Notes: generated by a model from the sequence alone, not told the origin. A stretch of DNA of 64,000 bases from Zestomonas insulae (GCF_016901015.1 NZ_JAFEUP010000001.1:124001-188000); one strand, 5' to 3'; shown: positions 36,195-45,803, counted from the stretch's first letter. A program made the numbers and translations.

Positions 36195-36976
36195 GCGTCA
36201 CCCTGATCACCGGGGCCGCCAACGGCCTCGGCTGGGCGCTGGCGCGCAGCTGCCACGCGCGTGGCGATCAGTTACTGCTCACCGATATCGACGACACGCT
36301 GCTCGCCCAGCGGGTCCGCGAGCTGGGTGACGAACGCGTCTCCGCCGTCGCCGGCGACATCACCGACACGCAGCTGCAGCAGCGCCTGCTCGAGCGTTGC
36401 CGCGAGCGCTTCGGGCGCCTCGACCTGCTGATCAACAACGCCGGCATCACCCACCGCTCGCCCGCCACGCGCACCGACCCGGCGGTGTTCCGCAAGGTCA
36501 TGGCGGTGGACTACCAGGCACCGGTGGAGCTGAGCCTCGCCGCCCTGCCGCTGCTGCGCCAGAGCCAGGGCCGGATCGTCACCATCGGCTCGATGGCCGG
36601 CTGGCTGCCGGTGCTCGGCCGCGCCGGCTATTGCGCGGCAAAGGGGGCGCTGAGCCAGTTCTTCGAGGTGCTGCGCGCCGAACTGAGCCAGGACGGCATC
36701 GGCCTGCTGCTGGTCTACCCGAGCTTTCTCGACACCAGCATCGAACGCCACGCGCTCGGCGCCGACGGCCAGCCCGCCGGCCATGCGCGCTCGACCATCG
36801 GCAAGGTGCGCGGCGCCGAGTGGATGGCCGAGCAGATTCTGCAGGCCGATGCCGCCGGCCGCGAACGGCTGTTCCCGGATCGCGGCAGCAGGCTGGCCAG
36901 CCTGCTCTGGCGCATCGCCCCGGGCTTCTACTACGGGCAGATGAGCCGCCGCTTCGCGGGTGAACTACCGCACTGA
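36191..36976 (+). CDS. short-chain dehydrogenase/reductase
   Basis: 261 residues. Cofactor motif TGAANGLG (8-15), NNAG (about 81-84), catalytic Ser in TIGSMAGWLP and YCAAK (about 152-156). The Asp after beta-2 (LTDIDD) favours NAD(H). Start ATG overlaps the monooxygenase stop by 4 bases. Likely partner of the upstream monooxygenase. Confidence 0.92.
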   Translation: MSVTLITGAANGLGWALARSCHARGDQLLLTDIDDTLLAQRVRELGDERVSAVAGDITDTQLQQRLLERCRERFGRLDLLINNAGITHRSPATRTDPAVFRKVMAVDYQAPVELSLAALPLLRQSQGRIVTIGSMAGWLPVLGRAGYCAAKGALSQFFEVLRAELSQDGIGLLLVYPSFLDTSIERHALGADGQPAGHARSTIGKVRGAEWMAEQILQADAAGRERLFPDRGSRLASLLWRIAPGFYYGQMSRRFAGELPH

Positions 36977-37027
36977 CTCCAGCCCCGATTGCGGAGCAAT
37001 CCGCTACTACGGCGCCATCAACAACCC

Positions 37028-37049
37028 GTAGGAGCGAATTCATTCGCGA
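37028..37049 (+). repeat. solitary REP arm
   Basis: The same 22 bases as the left arm at 31546-31567, here without the inverted partner, between the SDR and TauE-like genes. Confidence 0.75.
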
Positions 37050-37125
37050 TAAGCAGGCCACGCCGAGTTCGTCGCGCTCGCTGATCACTCCGCCCTACAC
37101 CATCGCCCGTCCAAGGACACTGACC

Positions 37126-37857
37126 ATGCTCGACCCCTGGCTGCTACTCGGCGCCTTCATCTTCCTCGCCTACACCCTGGAGGCCATGACCGGCTTCGGC
37201 AGCGTGGTGATCGCCCTGTCGCTTGGCGCCCTGGTGCTACCGATCAAGGACATGCTGCCGGTGCTGGTGGCACTGAACATCTTCATGAGCGGCTACCTGA
37301 CCTGGAAGCTGCGCCAGCACATCGACCGCCGCCTGCTGCTCGGCCTGATCCTGCCGTGCATGGCGCTCGGCACCGTGGCCGGGGTCGTCCTCAGCCCATG
37401 GCTCAGCGACGCCTCGCTGAAGCAGGGCTTCGGCGTGCTGATCGTCTGGTTCGCCGTGCGCGAACTGCTGCGCATGGGCCAGAACAAGGCCGCCGCGCAG
37501 CCGCCGCTGTGGATGACCCGCCTGCAGATCGGCGCCGCCGGCATCACCCACGGCCTGTTCGCCTCCGGCGGGCCGCTGCTGGTCTACGCCCTGGCCGCCA
37601 CCGAACTGGACAAGGCACGCTTTCGCGCCACTCTGGTGTGCGTCTGGTTCAGCCTCAACAGCCTGCTGACCCTGGCGTTCCTGGCCAAGGGCAGCCTGAC
37701 GCCCGCGCTGCCACACATCGCCGCCTACCTGCCGCTGCTGGCCGTCGGCGTGCTGCTCGGCGAGCGCCTGCACCACCGCGTCGCCGAACAGCACTTTCGC
37801 ATCGGCATCTACCTGCTGCTGTGCGTCACCGGAGCGCTGCTCGCCTGGCGCGCCTAA
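37126..37857 (+). CDS. TauE/SafE family membrane transporter
   Basis: 243 residues with about eight hydrophobic segments and the family's N-terminal GFGSVVIALSLGALVLPIKDMLPVL repeat, echoed in ITHGLFASGGPLLVYALA. The family exports sulfite, sulfoacetate or organic anions. Likely a separate transcription unit after the SDR (149 bp gap). The substrate is unknown. Confidence 0.85.
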   Translation: MLDPWLLLGAFIFLAYTLEAMTGFGSVVIALSLGALVLPIKDMLPVLVALNIFMSGYLTWKLRQHIDRRLLLGLILPCMALGTVAGVVLSPWLSDASLKQGFGVLIVWFAVRELLRMGQNKAAAQPPLWMTRLQIGAAGITHGLFASGGPLLVYALAATELDKARFRATLVCVWFSLNSLLTLAFLAKGSLTPALPHIAAYLPLLAVGVLLGERLHHRVAEQHFRIGIYLLLCVTGALLAWRA

Positions 37858-38023
37858 GCCGGCGTCACTGCTCGTCGGAGGGGTTACGCATCGCTCGCCA
37901 CTCCAGGCGAGCCAAGCGCCGAGGCATTGATACAGCCTGGCTATCACCGCCATCGGCAGCCAGCCGTGGCGGCGATGAGTTACCATGCGGACATTCCTAG
38001 AACACTGCCGAATCGAGTCCGTG

Positions 38024-39370
38024 ATGAGCCAAGCCTGGAGCCCCGAAAGCTGGAGAGACAAGCCGATCCAGCAACAACCTATCTACCCGGACGCCGCCCG
38101 CGTCAGCGAAGTCGAACGCACCCTGGCGAGCTTCCCGCCGCTGGTGTTCGCCGGCGAAGCGCGTGAGCTGCGCCGCCAGTTCGCCGAGGTCACCCAGGGC
38201 CGCGCCTTCCTGCTCCAGGGCGGTGACTGCGCGGAGAGCTTCGCCGAGTTCTCCACGCTGAAGATTCGCGACACCTTCAAGGTGCTGCTGCAGATGGCGA
38301 TCGTCATGACCTTCGCCGCCGGCTGCCCGGTGGTGAAAGTCGGGCGCATGGCCGGTCAGTTCGCCAAGCCGCGCTCGGCCAACGACGAGACCATCAACGG
38401 CGTGACCCTGCCGGCCTACCGCGGCGATATCGTCAACGGCATCGGCTTCGACCCCGCCAGCCGCGTGCCGGACCCGCAGCGCCTGCTGCAGGCCTACCAC
38501 CAGGCCACCGCCACCCTGAACCTGCTGCGCGCCTTCGCTCAGGGCGGTTTCGCCGACCTGCACGAAGTGCACAAGTGGAACCTCGACTTCATCGCCAACT
38601 CGGCGCTGGCCGAGCGCTACAGCCAGCTCGCCGACCGCATCGACGAGACCCTGGCGTTCATGCGTGCCTGCGGCCTGGACACCTCGCCGCAACTGCGCGA
38701 AGTCAGCTTCTTCACCGCCCACGAGGCGCTGCTGCTCAACTACGAGCAGGCCTTCGTGCGCAAGGACAGCCTCACCGGCGGCTGGTACGACTGCTCGGCG
38801 CACATGCTGTGGATCGGCGACCGTACCCGCCAGCTGGACGGCGCGCACGTCGAGTTCCTGCGCGGCGTCGGCAACCCGATCGGCGTGAAAGTCGGCCCGA
38901 GCATGGACCCAGACGAGCTGATCCGCCTGATCGACATCCTCAACCCGGACAACGACCCAGGCCGCCTCAACCTGATCGTGCGTATGGGTGCCGACAAGGT
39001 CGAAGCGAACTTCCCGAAACTGCTGCGCAAGGTGAAGGAAAACGGCCGCCAGGTGCTGTGGAGTTCCGACCCCATGCACGGCAACACCATCAAGGCCTCG
39101 AGTGGCTACAAGACCCGCGATTTCGCGCAGATCCTCCGCGAAGTGCGGCAGTTCTTCGACGTGCACCAGGCCGAGGGTACTTACGCCGGTGGCATCCACA
39201 TCGAGATGACCGGGCAGAACGTCACCGAGTGCATCGGCGGCTCGCGGCCGATCACCGAGGACGGCCTGTCCGACCGCTACCACACCCATTGCGACCCGCG
39301 GATGAACGCCGACCAGTCGCTGGAGCTGGCGTTCATGATCGCCGAGACCCTCAAGCAGGTTCGCCGCTAG
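38024..39370 (+). CDS. aroF: class II 3-deoxy-D-arabino-heptulosonate-7-phosphate synthase
   Basis: 448 residues, plant-like type II DAHP synthase. ATG 38024 ([19 protein letters not shown]) is the family start. Signatures: [11 protein letters not shown] (metal Cys), [21 protein letters not shown] (metal His), [18 protein letters not shown] (Glu) and [15 protein letters not shown] (Asp). It condenses PEP and erythrose-4-phosphate, the first step of aromatic biosynthesis. A hairpin at 37941-37977 precedes the gene; its role is unknown. Confidence 0.95.
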   Translation: MSQAWSPESWRDKPIQQQPIYPDAARVSEVERTLASFPPLVFAGEARELRRQFAEVTQGRAFLLQGGDCAESFAEFSTLKIRDTFKVLLQMAIVMTFAAGCPVVKVGRMAGQFAKPRSANDETINGVTLPAYRGDIVNGIGFDPASRVPDPQRLLQAYHQATATLNLLRAFAQGGFADLHEVHKWNLDFIANSALAERYSQLADRIDETLAFMRACGLDTSPQLREVSFFTAHEALLLNYEQAFVRKDSLTGGWYDCSAHMLWIGDRTRQLDGAHVEFLRGVGNPIGVKVGPSMDPDELIRLIDILNPDNDPGRLNLIVRMGADKVEANFPKLLRKVKENGRQVLWSSDPMHGNTIKASSGYKTRDFAQILREVRQFFDVHQAEGTYAGGIHIEMTGQNVTECIGGSRPITEDGLSDRYHTHCDPRMNADQSLELAFMIAETLKQVRR

Positions 39371-39407
39371 GCCTTGGCCTGACGACCGGGGATGATGTTG
39401 CCGGCCG

Positions 39408-39492
39408 CTGGATTCCCGCCTGCGCGGGAATGACGGGGTGAGGTAGTGCGCTGTGCTCACGCCCCCGTCGTCCCCGCTCAGGCGGGGACCCA
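39408..39492. repeat. REP-like inverted pair
   Basis: Hairpin TTCCCGCCTGCGCGGGAA at about 39412-39429 and hairpin GTCCCCGCTCAGGCGGGGAC at about 39470-39489, in opposite orientation, between the DAHP synthase and ycaQ stops. Same family as 7001-7201. The rest of 39371-39577 shows nothing else. Confidence 0.7.
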
Positions 39493-39577
39493 GAAATCGT
39501 CCCGTAGACGCTGGCGTTACCGTCCCAGGCCCACCAGCGCCCCCTATACCCAGGCACCGACGGCAATCGCCGCCCCG

Positions 39578-40789
39578 CTAGCCCAGTAACGGCTTCAACC
39601 GCGCACCGCCGGCCCGCGTGCAATTCAGCTGGACATGCGCCAACCCCAGCCAATCCGCCAATGCGCGCAATTGCCCAGCCAACGCGAGCAGACCCTCCTC
39701 GTCCAGCCCCCGCGCCTCCTCGTGCACCGCATGCACCGCCAGCCGGTTGTGCGCCCGCTGGGCGCGCAGGTCGACGCGCGCAGCAATGCGTTCGCCATGC
39801 AGGAACGGCAACACGTAGTAGCCGTACACCCGCTTGTGCGGCGGCGTGTAGATTTCCAGGCGATAACGAAAATCGAACAAACGCTCGGTGCGCTCGCGCT
39901 CCCAGACCAGCGAGTCGAACGGCGACAGCAAAGCGCTGGCGTGCAGGCGCCGCAGCACCCGGGGCTCGCCGGCGCTGTAGGCCGGCTGGTTCCAGCCCTG
40001 CACACGCAGTTCGACCAGTTCGCCGTTCTCCACCAGCTCGACCAGGCGCTGGCGGGTGTCGCGCAGGTCGAGGCGGAAGTAGTCGCGCAGGTCCTGGGCG
40101 GTCGCCACCCCCAGGCTGGTTGCCGCGCGCAACAGCAGCTGGCGCTGTGCGGCTGCCTCGTCCGGCTCGTGACCATTGAGCAACTCCGCCGGCAGCACCC
40201 GCTCGGGTAGATCGTAGAGGCGCTCGAAGCCGCGCCGCCCGGCGACCGTCACTTCGCCCGCAGCGAACAGCCACTCCAGCGCATGCTTCTCCGCGCTCCA
40301 GTCCCACCAGGGCCCCGCGCGCTCCTCGCGGGTGCTCAGGCTGCCGGCACCCAGCGCGCCTTGCTCGCGCACGGTCTGCAGGACCCGTTGCACCACGTCC
40401 TGCTGTTCGCGCCCGAAACGCGCCAGCTGCGGGTAGATGCCCTGCCCGTTGGCCGCCCGGCGCATGCGCCAACGCAGCAGCGGATAGAGCTCCAGCGGCA
40501 GCAACGAGGCCTCGTGGCCCCAGTATTCGAACAGTTTGCGACTGCGCCGTGGCCCCCAGGCGATCTGCTCAAGCAGCGCCTGGGGGTAGTCGCCGAGGCG
40601 GGAGAACAGCGGCAGGTAGTGCGAGCGCACCAAGGCATTCACCGAGTCGATCTGCACCACGCCCAGCTGCTCGATCAGCTGCGAGAGGTGGTTTGCCTTG
40701 ACCTGCTTTGGCACCCGCCGGCCGAAACCTTGCGCGCTCAGTGCCAGGCGACGGGCTTGTTGCAGCGACAACGACTCGACGGTGGGCAT
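39578..40789 (-). CDS. ycaQ: YcaQ-type winged-helix DNA glycosylase (crosslink repair)
   Basis: 403 residues, HTH_42/AlkZ superfamily. The catalytic QxD motif is Q46-I47-D48 in QLGVVQIDSVNAL, the form found in E. coli YcaQ (AlkZ proper has QxQ). Winged-helix tandem domains run to about 300, and the C-terminal part with SPFDSLVWERERTERLFDFRYRLEIY is typical. YcaQ unhooks nitrogen-mustard-type interstrand crosslinks. First gene of the minus-strand pair facing the DAHP synthase. Confidence 0.88.
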   Translation of the reverse strand: MPTVESLSLQQARRLALSAQGFGRRVPKQVKANHLSQLIEQLGVVQIDSVNALVRSHYLPLFSRLGDYPQALLEQIAWGPRRSRKLFEYWGHEASLLPLELYPLLRWRMRRAANGQGIYPQLARFGREQQDVVQRVLQTVREQGALGAGSLSTREERAGPWWDWSAEKHALEWLFAAGEVTVAGRRGFERLYDLPERVLPAELLNGHEPDEAAAQRQLLLRAATSLGVATAQDLRDYFRLDLRDTRQRLVELVENGELVELRVQGWNQPAYSAGEPRVLRRLHASALLSPFDSLVWERERTERLFDFRYRLEIYTPPHKRVYGYYVLPFLHGERIAARVDLRAQRAHNRLAVHAVHEEARGLDEEGLLALAGQLRALADWLGLAHVQLNCTRAGGARLKPLLG

Positions 40790-40819
40790 GGCGCAACCTC
40801 GAACGGACGATGCCCTACC

Positions 40820-41755
40820 CTAAGGCACACGCCCGGCGCCGGCCAAGCGATTGCGCAACCAGGTCTCGCCGCTGACCAGGGTGATGCCAAGCAGCACCAG
40901 TACCGCGCCGCCGATGAAGTTCAGGCTCAGCGGCTCGTCGAGCACCAGTACGCCGAAGCTGACCCCGAACAATGGGGTCATGAAGGAAAACACCGCCATG
41001 TTCGACGCCAGGTAGCGGCGCAACAGCCAGAACCAGGCGAAGTAACTGAGGAACGACACCACCACCCCCTGCATCAGCACGCTGCCGATGGCGATCGGCG
41101 TCCAGCGCACCGGGCCGAGCTGACCACTGGCGGCCACATAGACGAACAGCAGCAAAGTGGCGACGGCCAGTTGGTAGAACAGGGTCAGGGTCGGCGGCGC
41201 CTCGGACAGCCGCGACTTGCGCACCGCCACGGTGGTCGCGCCCCACGCCGCACCAGCACACAGGCCGAACAGGTCGCCAAGCAGCGTCTCTGAGGCCAGC
41301 CCGCCCCAGCCGCCGCCACCGCCAAAGGCCAGCGCGATGCCGGCGAAACACACGCCGATGCCCAGCCACTGCAACGCGCGCAGCCGTTCGCTGGGCAGCA
41401 GCCAGTGCAGGCCGAGCGCGGAAAAGATCGGCGCGGTATAGAGGAACACCGCCATGTGCGAGGCCGAGGTGTAACGCAGGCCCAGGGCGATGAAGAAGAA
41501 CTCCAGGGCGAACAGCACGCCAGCCAGCGTGCCGCCGGACCAGGTCGCGCGCAGGCGGCCACGCGCCTCACCGCGCCAGAGCAGCAGCACGCCGACCAGC
41601 AGCGCGGCAATCGCCGAGCGCAGAGTGACCTGCAGCATCGGCGCGATATCCGGCGCCGCCAGCTTGATCGCGACCTGCTGGAAGCCCCAGATCGCACAGA
41701 GGCCGAACATGAACTGAAACAGGAACGGGTCGGCGCTCTTGCGCACCGGCATCAT
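40820..41755 (-). CDS. EamA-family (DMT) metabolite exporter
   Basis: 311 residues with ten hydrophobic segments in two EamA repeats (FQFMFGLCAIWGFQQVAIKL ... and LFGLCAGAAWGATTVAVRKS ...). The conserved Leu-Asp-Glu-Pro (LVLDEPLS) of repeat 2 is present. Inner-membrane permease for amino acids or other metabolites; substrate unknown. The preceding gene on this strand ends 16 bp upstream, so it may be cotranscribed. Confidence 0.9.
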   Translation of the reverse strand: MMPVRKSADPFLFQFMFGLCAIWGFQQVAIKLAAPDIAPMLQVTLRSAIAALLVGVLLLWRGEARGRLRATWSGGTLAGVLFALEFFFIALGLRYTSASHMAVFLYTAPIFSALGLHWLLPSERLRALQWLGIGVCFAGIALAFGGGGGWGGLASETLLGDLFGLCAGAAWGATTVAVRKSRLSEAPPTLTLFYQLAVATLLLFVYVAASGQLGPVRWTPIAIGSVLMQGVVVSFLSYFAWFWLLRRYLASNMAVFSFMTPLFGVSFGVLVLDEPLSLNFIGGAVLVLLGITLVSGETWLRNRLAGAGRVP

Positions 41756-41771
41756 GAAATTGCCGCCAACA

Positions 41772-42263
41772 TCAGTGCTCCAACGTGAGGATCAGGGAAT
41801 CAGACTCAGCCGCCCCGGGCGCGGCAAACGACCGGGCAAAAGTGAACGCCGCGGCACTGGGGCCCTGCTCGGCGAGCAGGCGCAGCGCACGCTTGCCATC
41901 GTCGACGCTGGGCAGCGTGCCGGCCGGCAGCCACCACAGCGCCAGGCTGGGCGTCGCCAGTTTCTCCATCCAGCTCGCGCGCTGGCGCAGCACAGCCAGG
42001 TGGTCGCCGCTGTAGACGTAGTCCTTGAGCGCTTCGAATGATGTCCACAACGACATGTTGACGATGATCTGCGGATCGTCGAAGGCCTGAATCGAGGTAG
42101 CGTCGCCCTCCTCGGTCTGCAGCCGCCAGACGAATCCGGGGCTACGCTCGGCGAGCGCGTTGATGGTGTCGAGTTGCGCCACGAAGCCGCTCAACAGCGG
42201 GTGGTCGAGCAGCTCGCGGGCTTTCGCGATGTTGATCTGTGCAAGGTGATAAGTCGCCTGCAT
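41772..42263 (-). CDS. DUF3291-family protein
   Basis: 163 residues. HLAQINIAKARELLDHPLLSGFVAQLDTINALAERSPGFVWRLQ and SLWTSFEALKDYVYSGDHLAVLRQRASWM are the recognisable blocks; the fold is probably a dimeric alpha/beta barrel like antibiotic biosynthesis monooxygenases. No cofactor motif. It lies between the DUF1127 gene and the exporter on the same strand. Function unknown. Confidence 0.82.
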   Translation of the reverse strand: MQATYHLAQINIAKARELLDHPLLSGFVAQLDTINALAERSPGFVWRLQTEEGDATSIQAFDDPQIIVNMSLWTSFEALKDYVYSGDHLAVLRQRASWMEKLATPSLALWWLPAGTLPSVDDGKRALRLLAEQGPSAAAFTFARSFAAPGAAESDSLILTLEH

Positions 42264-42280
42264 GGTGCTTCCTTGTGCGC

Positions 42281-42514
42281 TCAGGGTTTCAGGGGATCGT
42301 CCCAGAATGGCCGGTCGCTCTCTTCCATGATATCCGCCCGACTCAAGCCGATGTCCTTGAGTTGATAGTCACTGAGCATGGCCAGTTGCCGACGTTGCCG
42401 CGCCAGCTCCGTCCAGCGCCGCAGTTGCAGACGCAACGCGCGCCACCAGTGACCGGATACGCGCGGGGCCGCGGGGAGTTGCAGGGTATCGATGAAGCCG
42501 CGTTGTCCTTTCAT
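42281..42514 (-). CDS. DUF1127 small basic protein
   Basis: 77 residues with the DUF1127 core WTELARQRRQLAMLSDYQLKDIGLSRADI. GGAGG precedes the start. Such Arg-rich short proteins can bind RNA and affect phosphate/C-N metabolism in Agrobacterium (from memory). It is divergent from a LysR gene 97 bp away, a common Pseudomonas arrangement. Confidence 0.9.
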   Translation of the reverse strand: MKGQRGFIDTLQLPAAPRVSGHWWRALRLQLRRWTELARQRRQLAMLSDYQLKDIGLSRADIMEESDRPFWDDPLKP

Positions 42515-42611
42515 TTCACCGCCCTCCAGGTGGGGATGGCGCTAGTGTCGCGGCGGGCTTAAGATCAATCCAACGAATGTTTCTTATGCAAGCCATCTTG
42601 GAGATTGATGA

Positions 42612-43466
42612 ATGGCCCAGTATCCGAGCATCGATACCGAACTGCTGCGCAGCTTCGTCGCCATTGCCGATAACGGCGGTTTTACTCGCGCCGCCGAGGT
42701 GGTCAACCGCACCCAGTCGGCGGTGAGCATGCAGATGAAGCGCCTCGAAGATGACGTGGTGCGGCGCTCGCTGTTCGAGCGCGACGGCCGCCAGGTGCGC
42801 CTGACGCCAGAGGGCCAGGTGCTGCTCGGTTACGCGCGCCGCATCCTCAAGCTGCACGGCGAAGTGCTGAGCACCCTGCGCGAGCCGCACATGGTCGGTG
42901 TGGTGCGCATCGGCACGCCGGACGACTACGTCATGCGTTTTCTGCCGGGCATCCTCTCGCGCTTCGCCCAGGCCTACCCGCTGGTGCAGGTCGAGGTGCA
43001 CTGCGAGCCGTCGTTCATGCTGCTGCAGCGCCAGGACCTCGACCTGACCATCGTCACCCGCGAGCCGGGCAAGGAGATTGGCCAGCTGCTGCGTCAGGAA
43101 CGTTTCGTGTGGGCCGAAGCGATCGGCTTCAGCCCGCACGAGCAGACGCCGATGCCGTTGGCGATGTTCAACGTGGATTGCTTCTGCCGCGCCTGGGCCT
43201 GCAACGCGCTGGACGCCATGGAGCGCGAGTACCGCATCGCCTATACCAGCCCGAGCCTGTCGGCGATCTTTGCCGTGGTCAGTGCCGGCCTGGCGGTCAC
43301 CGCCCAGCTGCAGAGCCTGATCACCCCGGACATGCGCATCATCGGCGCAGCCGAAGGCTTGCCGACGCTACCGCTGACCAGCATCGTCCTGCTGCGCAAT
43401 CAGGCCAGCCAGAGCGAAGTCACGGAAACCCTCGCCGAGCACATCGCCGAGGGCTTCCGTCTCTGA
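42612..43466 (+). CDS. LysR-type transcriptional regulator
   Basis: 284 residues: N-terminal HTH (about 7-66) LLRSFVAIADNGGFTRAAEVVNRTQSAVSMQMKRLED, then a periplasmic-binding-like effector domain (about 92-280). Divergent from the DUF1127-DUF3291-exporter genes, which are its likely targets. The start has GGAG upstream. The inducer is unknown. Confidence 0.92.
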   Translation: MAQYPSIDTELLRSFVAIADNGGFTRAAEVVNRTQSAVSMQMKRLEDDVVRRSLFERDGRQVRLTPEGQVLLGYARRILKLHGEVLSTLREPHMVGVVRIGTPDDYVMRFLPGILSRFAQAYPLVQVEVHCEPSFMLLQRQDLDLTIVTREPGKEIGQLLRQERFVWAEAIGFSPHEQTPMPLAMFNVDCFCRAWACNALDAMEREYRIAYTSPSLSAIFAVVSAGLAVTAQLQSLITPDMRIIGAAEGLPTLPLTSIVLLRNQASQSEVTETLAEHIAEGFRL

Positions 43467-43478
43467 TCGCCGTGGTGT

Positions 43479-43982
43479 TCAAGGCACCGCGACGACGCGG
43501 GTGCCGGCGAGCAGATCATGCAGGCAGCGCCGGTCGCCACGGAAGATGAACAGGCAATCGACCAGCACCAGCAGCCCACCGATGTAAGGGATGTAGACCA
43601 GCAGCCCCCAGACCAGGTAGCGCTTGAGGTACATCGGCAGCCAGGCCGGGGTGTCGCCGTTGAGGTCGACGATGGCGATCTTCAGCAGCCGCTTGCCGAT
43701 GGTCTGGCCATAGCGTCGCAGCAGATGGCCGTTGAGCAGCAAAAACACCACCATGCCGAACAATGCACCGGCCAACTGCAGGCCGAGGCTCGGCTGCTTG
43801 CCTTCGTCGAGCCCCTCGTAGAAGCCGATCAGATACAACACCGGCACGGTCAGCACGCTCATCAGCAAACTGTCGATCAGCACCGCGCCGAGCCGCGAGC
43901 CGCGCGCGGCCAACGGCGGCGCGCTGGAATCGGTATGCAGGTCGGCCACGGGGGTCTGATAGGGATTTTCGACTTCGCTCAT
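43479..43982 (-). CDS. RDD-family membrane protein
   Basis: 167 residues with three membrane segments (about 30-52, 65-88, 118-142). The RDD signatures are GSRLGAVLIDSLLM and GQTIGKRLLKIAIVDLNG. Function of the family is unclear (Na+/H+ or lipid-related proposals). Convergent with the LysR gene. Confidence 0.88.
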   Translation of the reverse strand: MSEVENPYQTPVADLHTDSSAPPLAARGSRLGAVLIDSLLMSVLTVPVLYLIGFYEGLDEGKQPSLGLQLAGALFGMVVFLLLNGHLLRRYGQTIGKRLLKIAIVDLNGDTPAWLPMYLKRYLVWGLLVYIPYIGGLLVLVDCLFIFRGDRRCLHDLLAGTRVVAVP

Positions 43983-44125
43983 GGGTGCGCTCCTTGCGTG
44001 TGAGGGTCAGCGCCGAGCATGCCGGAGGCCGCCGTGGCCGGGCAAGCGCCCGGCTTTGCGCAAAACCTTTGAACGCAGTAGTCATGCGCGCTAACGTAAT
44101 CGCTATACCCATTGCGGAGGCCACC

Positions 44126-44563
44126 ATGGCTCACGATCAGCTACGCCTCGCCAATCAACTGTGCTTCGCCCTTTATTCGACTTCGTTGGCGATGACCAAG
44201 GTCTACAAGCCCCTGCTCCAGGCGCTAAACCTCACCTACCCTCAATACTTGGCGATGCTGGTGCTGTGGGAAGAGGACGGCATCACCGTCGGTGAGCTGA
44301 GCCAGCGCCTGCTCACCGACCCTGGCTCAGTGACTCCGCTGCTCAAGCGCCTGGAAGCGGAAGGCCTGCTCAACCGCACTCGCAGCAGCGCCGACGAGCG
44401 CGTCGTGGAGCTGCGCCTGACCGCCAAGGGCCGCGCCCTGGAGGAACAGGCCGCGGCCATTCCTGCCTGTATCTTCAAGGCCACCGGCCAGAAACTGCCC
44501 GAGCTTCAGGAGCTCAAGGAAGAGCTGGTCGACCTGCGCAGCAATCTGCAAAGCGCCATTTAG
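44126..44563 (+). CDS. ohrR: organic hydroperoxide repressor OhrR
   Basis: 145 residues, MarR family. Reactive C13 in NQLCFALYSTSLAMTKVYKPLL with C115 as likely resolving Cys; recognition helix region LTDPGSVTPLLKRLEAEGLLNR. Oxidation of C13 by organic peroxides releases DNA. GGAGG precedes the ATG. Upstream (44088-44097) the sequence GCGCGCTAAC resembles the half-sites found before ohr, suggesting autoregulation. Confidence 0.93.
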   Translation: MAHDQLRLANQLCFALYSTSLAMTKVYKPLLQALNLTYPQYLAMLVLWEEDGITVGELSQRLLTDPGSVTPLLKRLEAEGLLNRTRSSADERVVELRLTAKGRALEEQAAAIPACIFKATGQKLPELQELKEELVDLRSNLQSAI

Positions 44564-44618
44564 AGCCTTATGCCTCGCTAGCACTGCGTTTATCGCAAAC
44601 TCTTCCAAAGATTATCTT

Positions 44619-44671
44619 GCGCACTAACTAATTTGCGTCTAACTTTCGCTCCACGCACTTAGTTAGCGCGC
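44619..44671. promoter_or_regulatory. candidate OhrR operator upstream of ohr
   Basis: GCGCACTAACTAA (44619-44631) and TTAGTTAGCGCGC (44659-44671) are inverted repeats with 12 of 13 positions paired, separated by 27 bases, and end 36 bp before the ohr start. Confidence 0.55.
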
Positions 44672-44707
44672 AAATCATTACCGCACAACTATTCTGGAGA
44701 TACCGCC

Positions 44708-45136
44708 ATGCAAGCCATCAAAGCGCTCTACACCGCCACCGCTACCGCCACTGGGGGCCGCGACGGCCGTGCCGTTTCTTCGGACGGCTACCTGGACGTG
44801 AAACTGACCACCCCGCGCGAACTCGGCGGCCAAGGCGGCGAAGCAACCAACCCGGAACAGCTGTTCGCCGCCGGTTACTCGGCCTGCTTCATCGGCGCCC
44901 TGAAGTTCGTCGCCAGCCAGAAGAAACAAGCCTTCCCGGCCGACGCCTCGATCACCGGCAACGTCGGCATTGGCCAGATCCCCGGCGGTTTCGGCCTGGA
45001 AGTGCAACTGAACATCAGCCTGCCGGGGCTCAACCAGGCCGCCGCCGAAGAGCTGGTCGCCGCTGCCCACCAGGTCTGCCCGTACTCCAACGCCACCCGC
45101 GGCAACATCGACGTGCGCCTGAACGTTAGCGTCTGA
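44708..45136 (+). CDS. ohr: organic hydroperoxide resistance peroxidase Ohr
   Basis: 142 residues, OsmC/Ohr fold. The active cysteines C60 ([13 protein letters not shown]) and C124 ([14 protein letters not shown]) occupy exactly the positions known for P. aeruginosa Ohr; the catalytic Arg is R18 or R21 in GRDGRAV. It reduces alkyl and lipid hydroperoxides using lipoylated proteins. Follows ohrR by 144 bp containing the operator; ends in a terminator. Confidence 0.96.
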   Translation: MQAIKALYTATATATGGRDGRAVSSDGYLDVKLTTPRELGGQGGEATNPEQLFAAGYSACFIGALKFVASQKKQAFPADASITGNVGIGQIPGGFGLEVQLNISLPGLNQAAAEELVAAAHQVCPYSNATRGNIDVRLNVSV

Positions 45137-45152
45137 GCAAACCGCAGAAACG

Positions 45153-45181
45153 AAAAAGCCCGGCGATGCCGGGCTTTTTCT
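45153..45181. terminator. bidirectional terminator
   Basis: AAAAAGCCCGGC-GAT-GCCGGGCTTTTTC between convergent ohr and efp. Confidence 0.9.
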
Positions 45182-45193
45182 TGCACTAGAGGC

Positions 45194-45769
45194 TTAGGCC
45201 TGCGGTGCCTGGGTACGGCCTTTGTAGGAGCCGTCGCGGGTATCGATTTCGATCCAGTCGTCGATGTTGCAGAAATCAGCGACTTTGACTTCGGTACCGT
45301 TGCTCAGCTTGGCCGGCTTCATCACCTTGCCCGAGGTGTCGCCACGCGCGGAGTTTTCGGTGTAGGTGATCTGACGCACGATGGTGGTCGGCAGATCAAC
45401 GGAGATGACTTTGCCTTCGAAGAACACGGCTTCGCAGATGTCGGTCATGCCTTCTTCGATGAACGGCAGAACGCTTTCCAGATCGTCGGCGCGCAGCTCG
45501 TAGGAGTTGTACTCCGGATCCATGAACACGTAGTCGTCACCGCTGATGTAGGACAGGGTCACTTCCTTACGCTCGAGGATCACCGGCTCCATCTTGTCGT
45601 CGGCCTTGTAAACGGTCTCGGTCTTCGAGCCGTTGATCAGGTTCTTCAGCTTCATTTTGACGATGGCGCTGTTACGACCGGACTTGGTGAACTCGGCTTT
45701 CTGGATCAGCCAAGGTTGACCGTCGATCAGGGCCACACTGTTGGGCTTCATTTCTTGTGCGGTTTTCAT
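45194..45769 (-). CDS. efp: translation elongation factor P
   Basis: 191 residues. KOW-like domain 1, two OB domains. The tip residue is Arg32 (TKSGRNSA), the form rhamnosylated by EarP, not the Lys used by the EpmA pathway. EF-P rescues ribosomes stalled on polyproline. Downstream of earP with a 34 bp gap, giving a modifier-substrate operon. Confidence 0.97.
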   Translation of the reverse strand: MKTAQEMKPNSVALIDGQPWLIQKAEFTKSGRNSAIVKMKLKNLINGSKTETVYKADDKMEPVILERKEVTLSYISGDDYVFMDPEYNSYELRADDLESVLPFIEEGMTDICEAVFFEGKVISVDLPTTIVRQITYTENSARGDTSGKVMKPAKLSNGTEVKVADFCNIDDWIEIDTRDGSYKGRTQAPQA

Positions 45770-45803
45770 ACGAATATCCGGATTTAGATGGAGATACGAA
45801 TTT

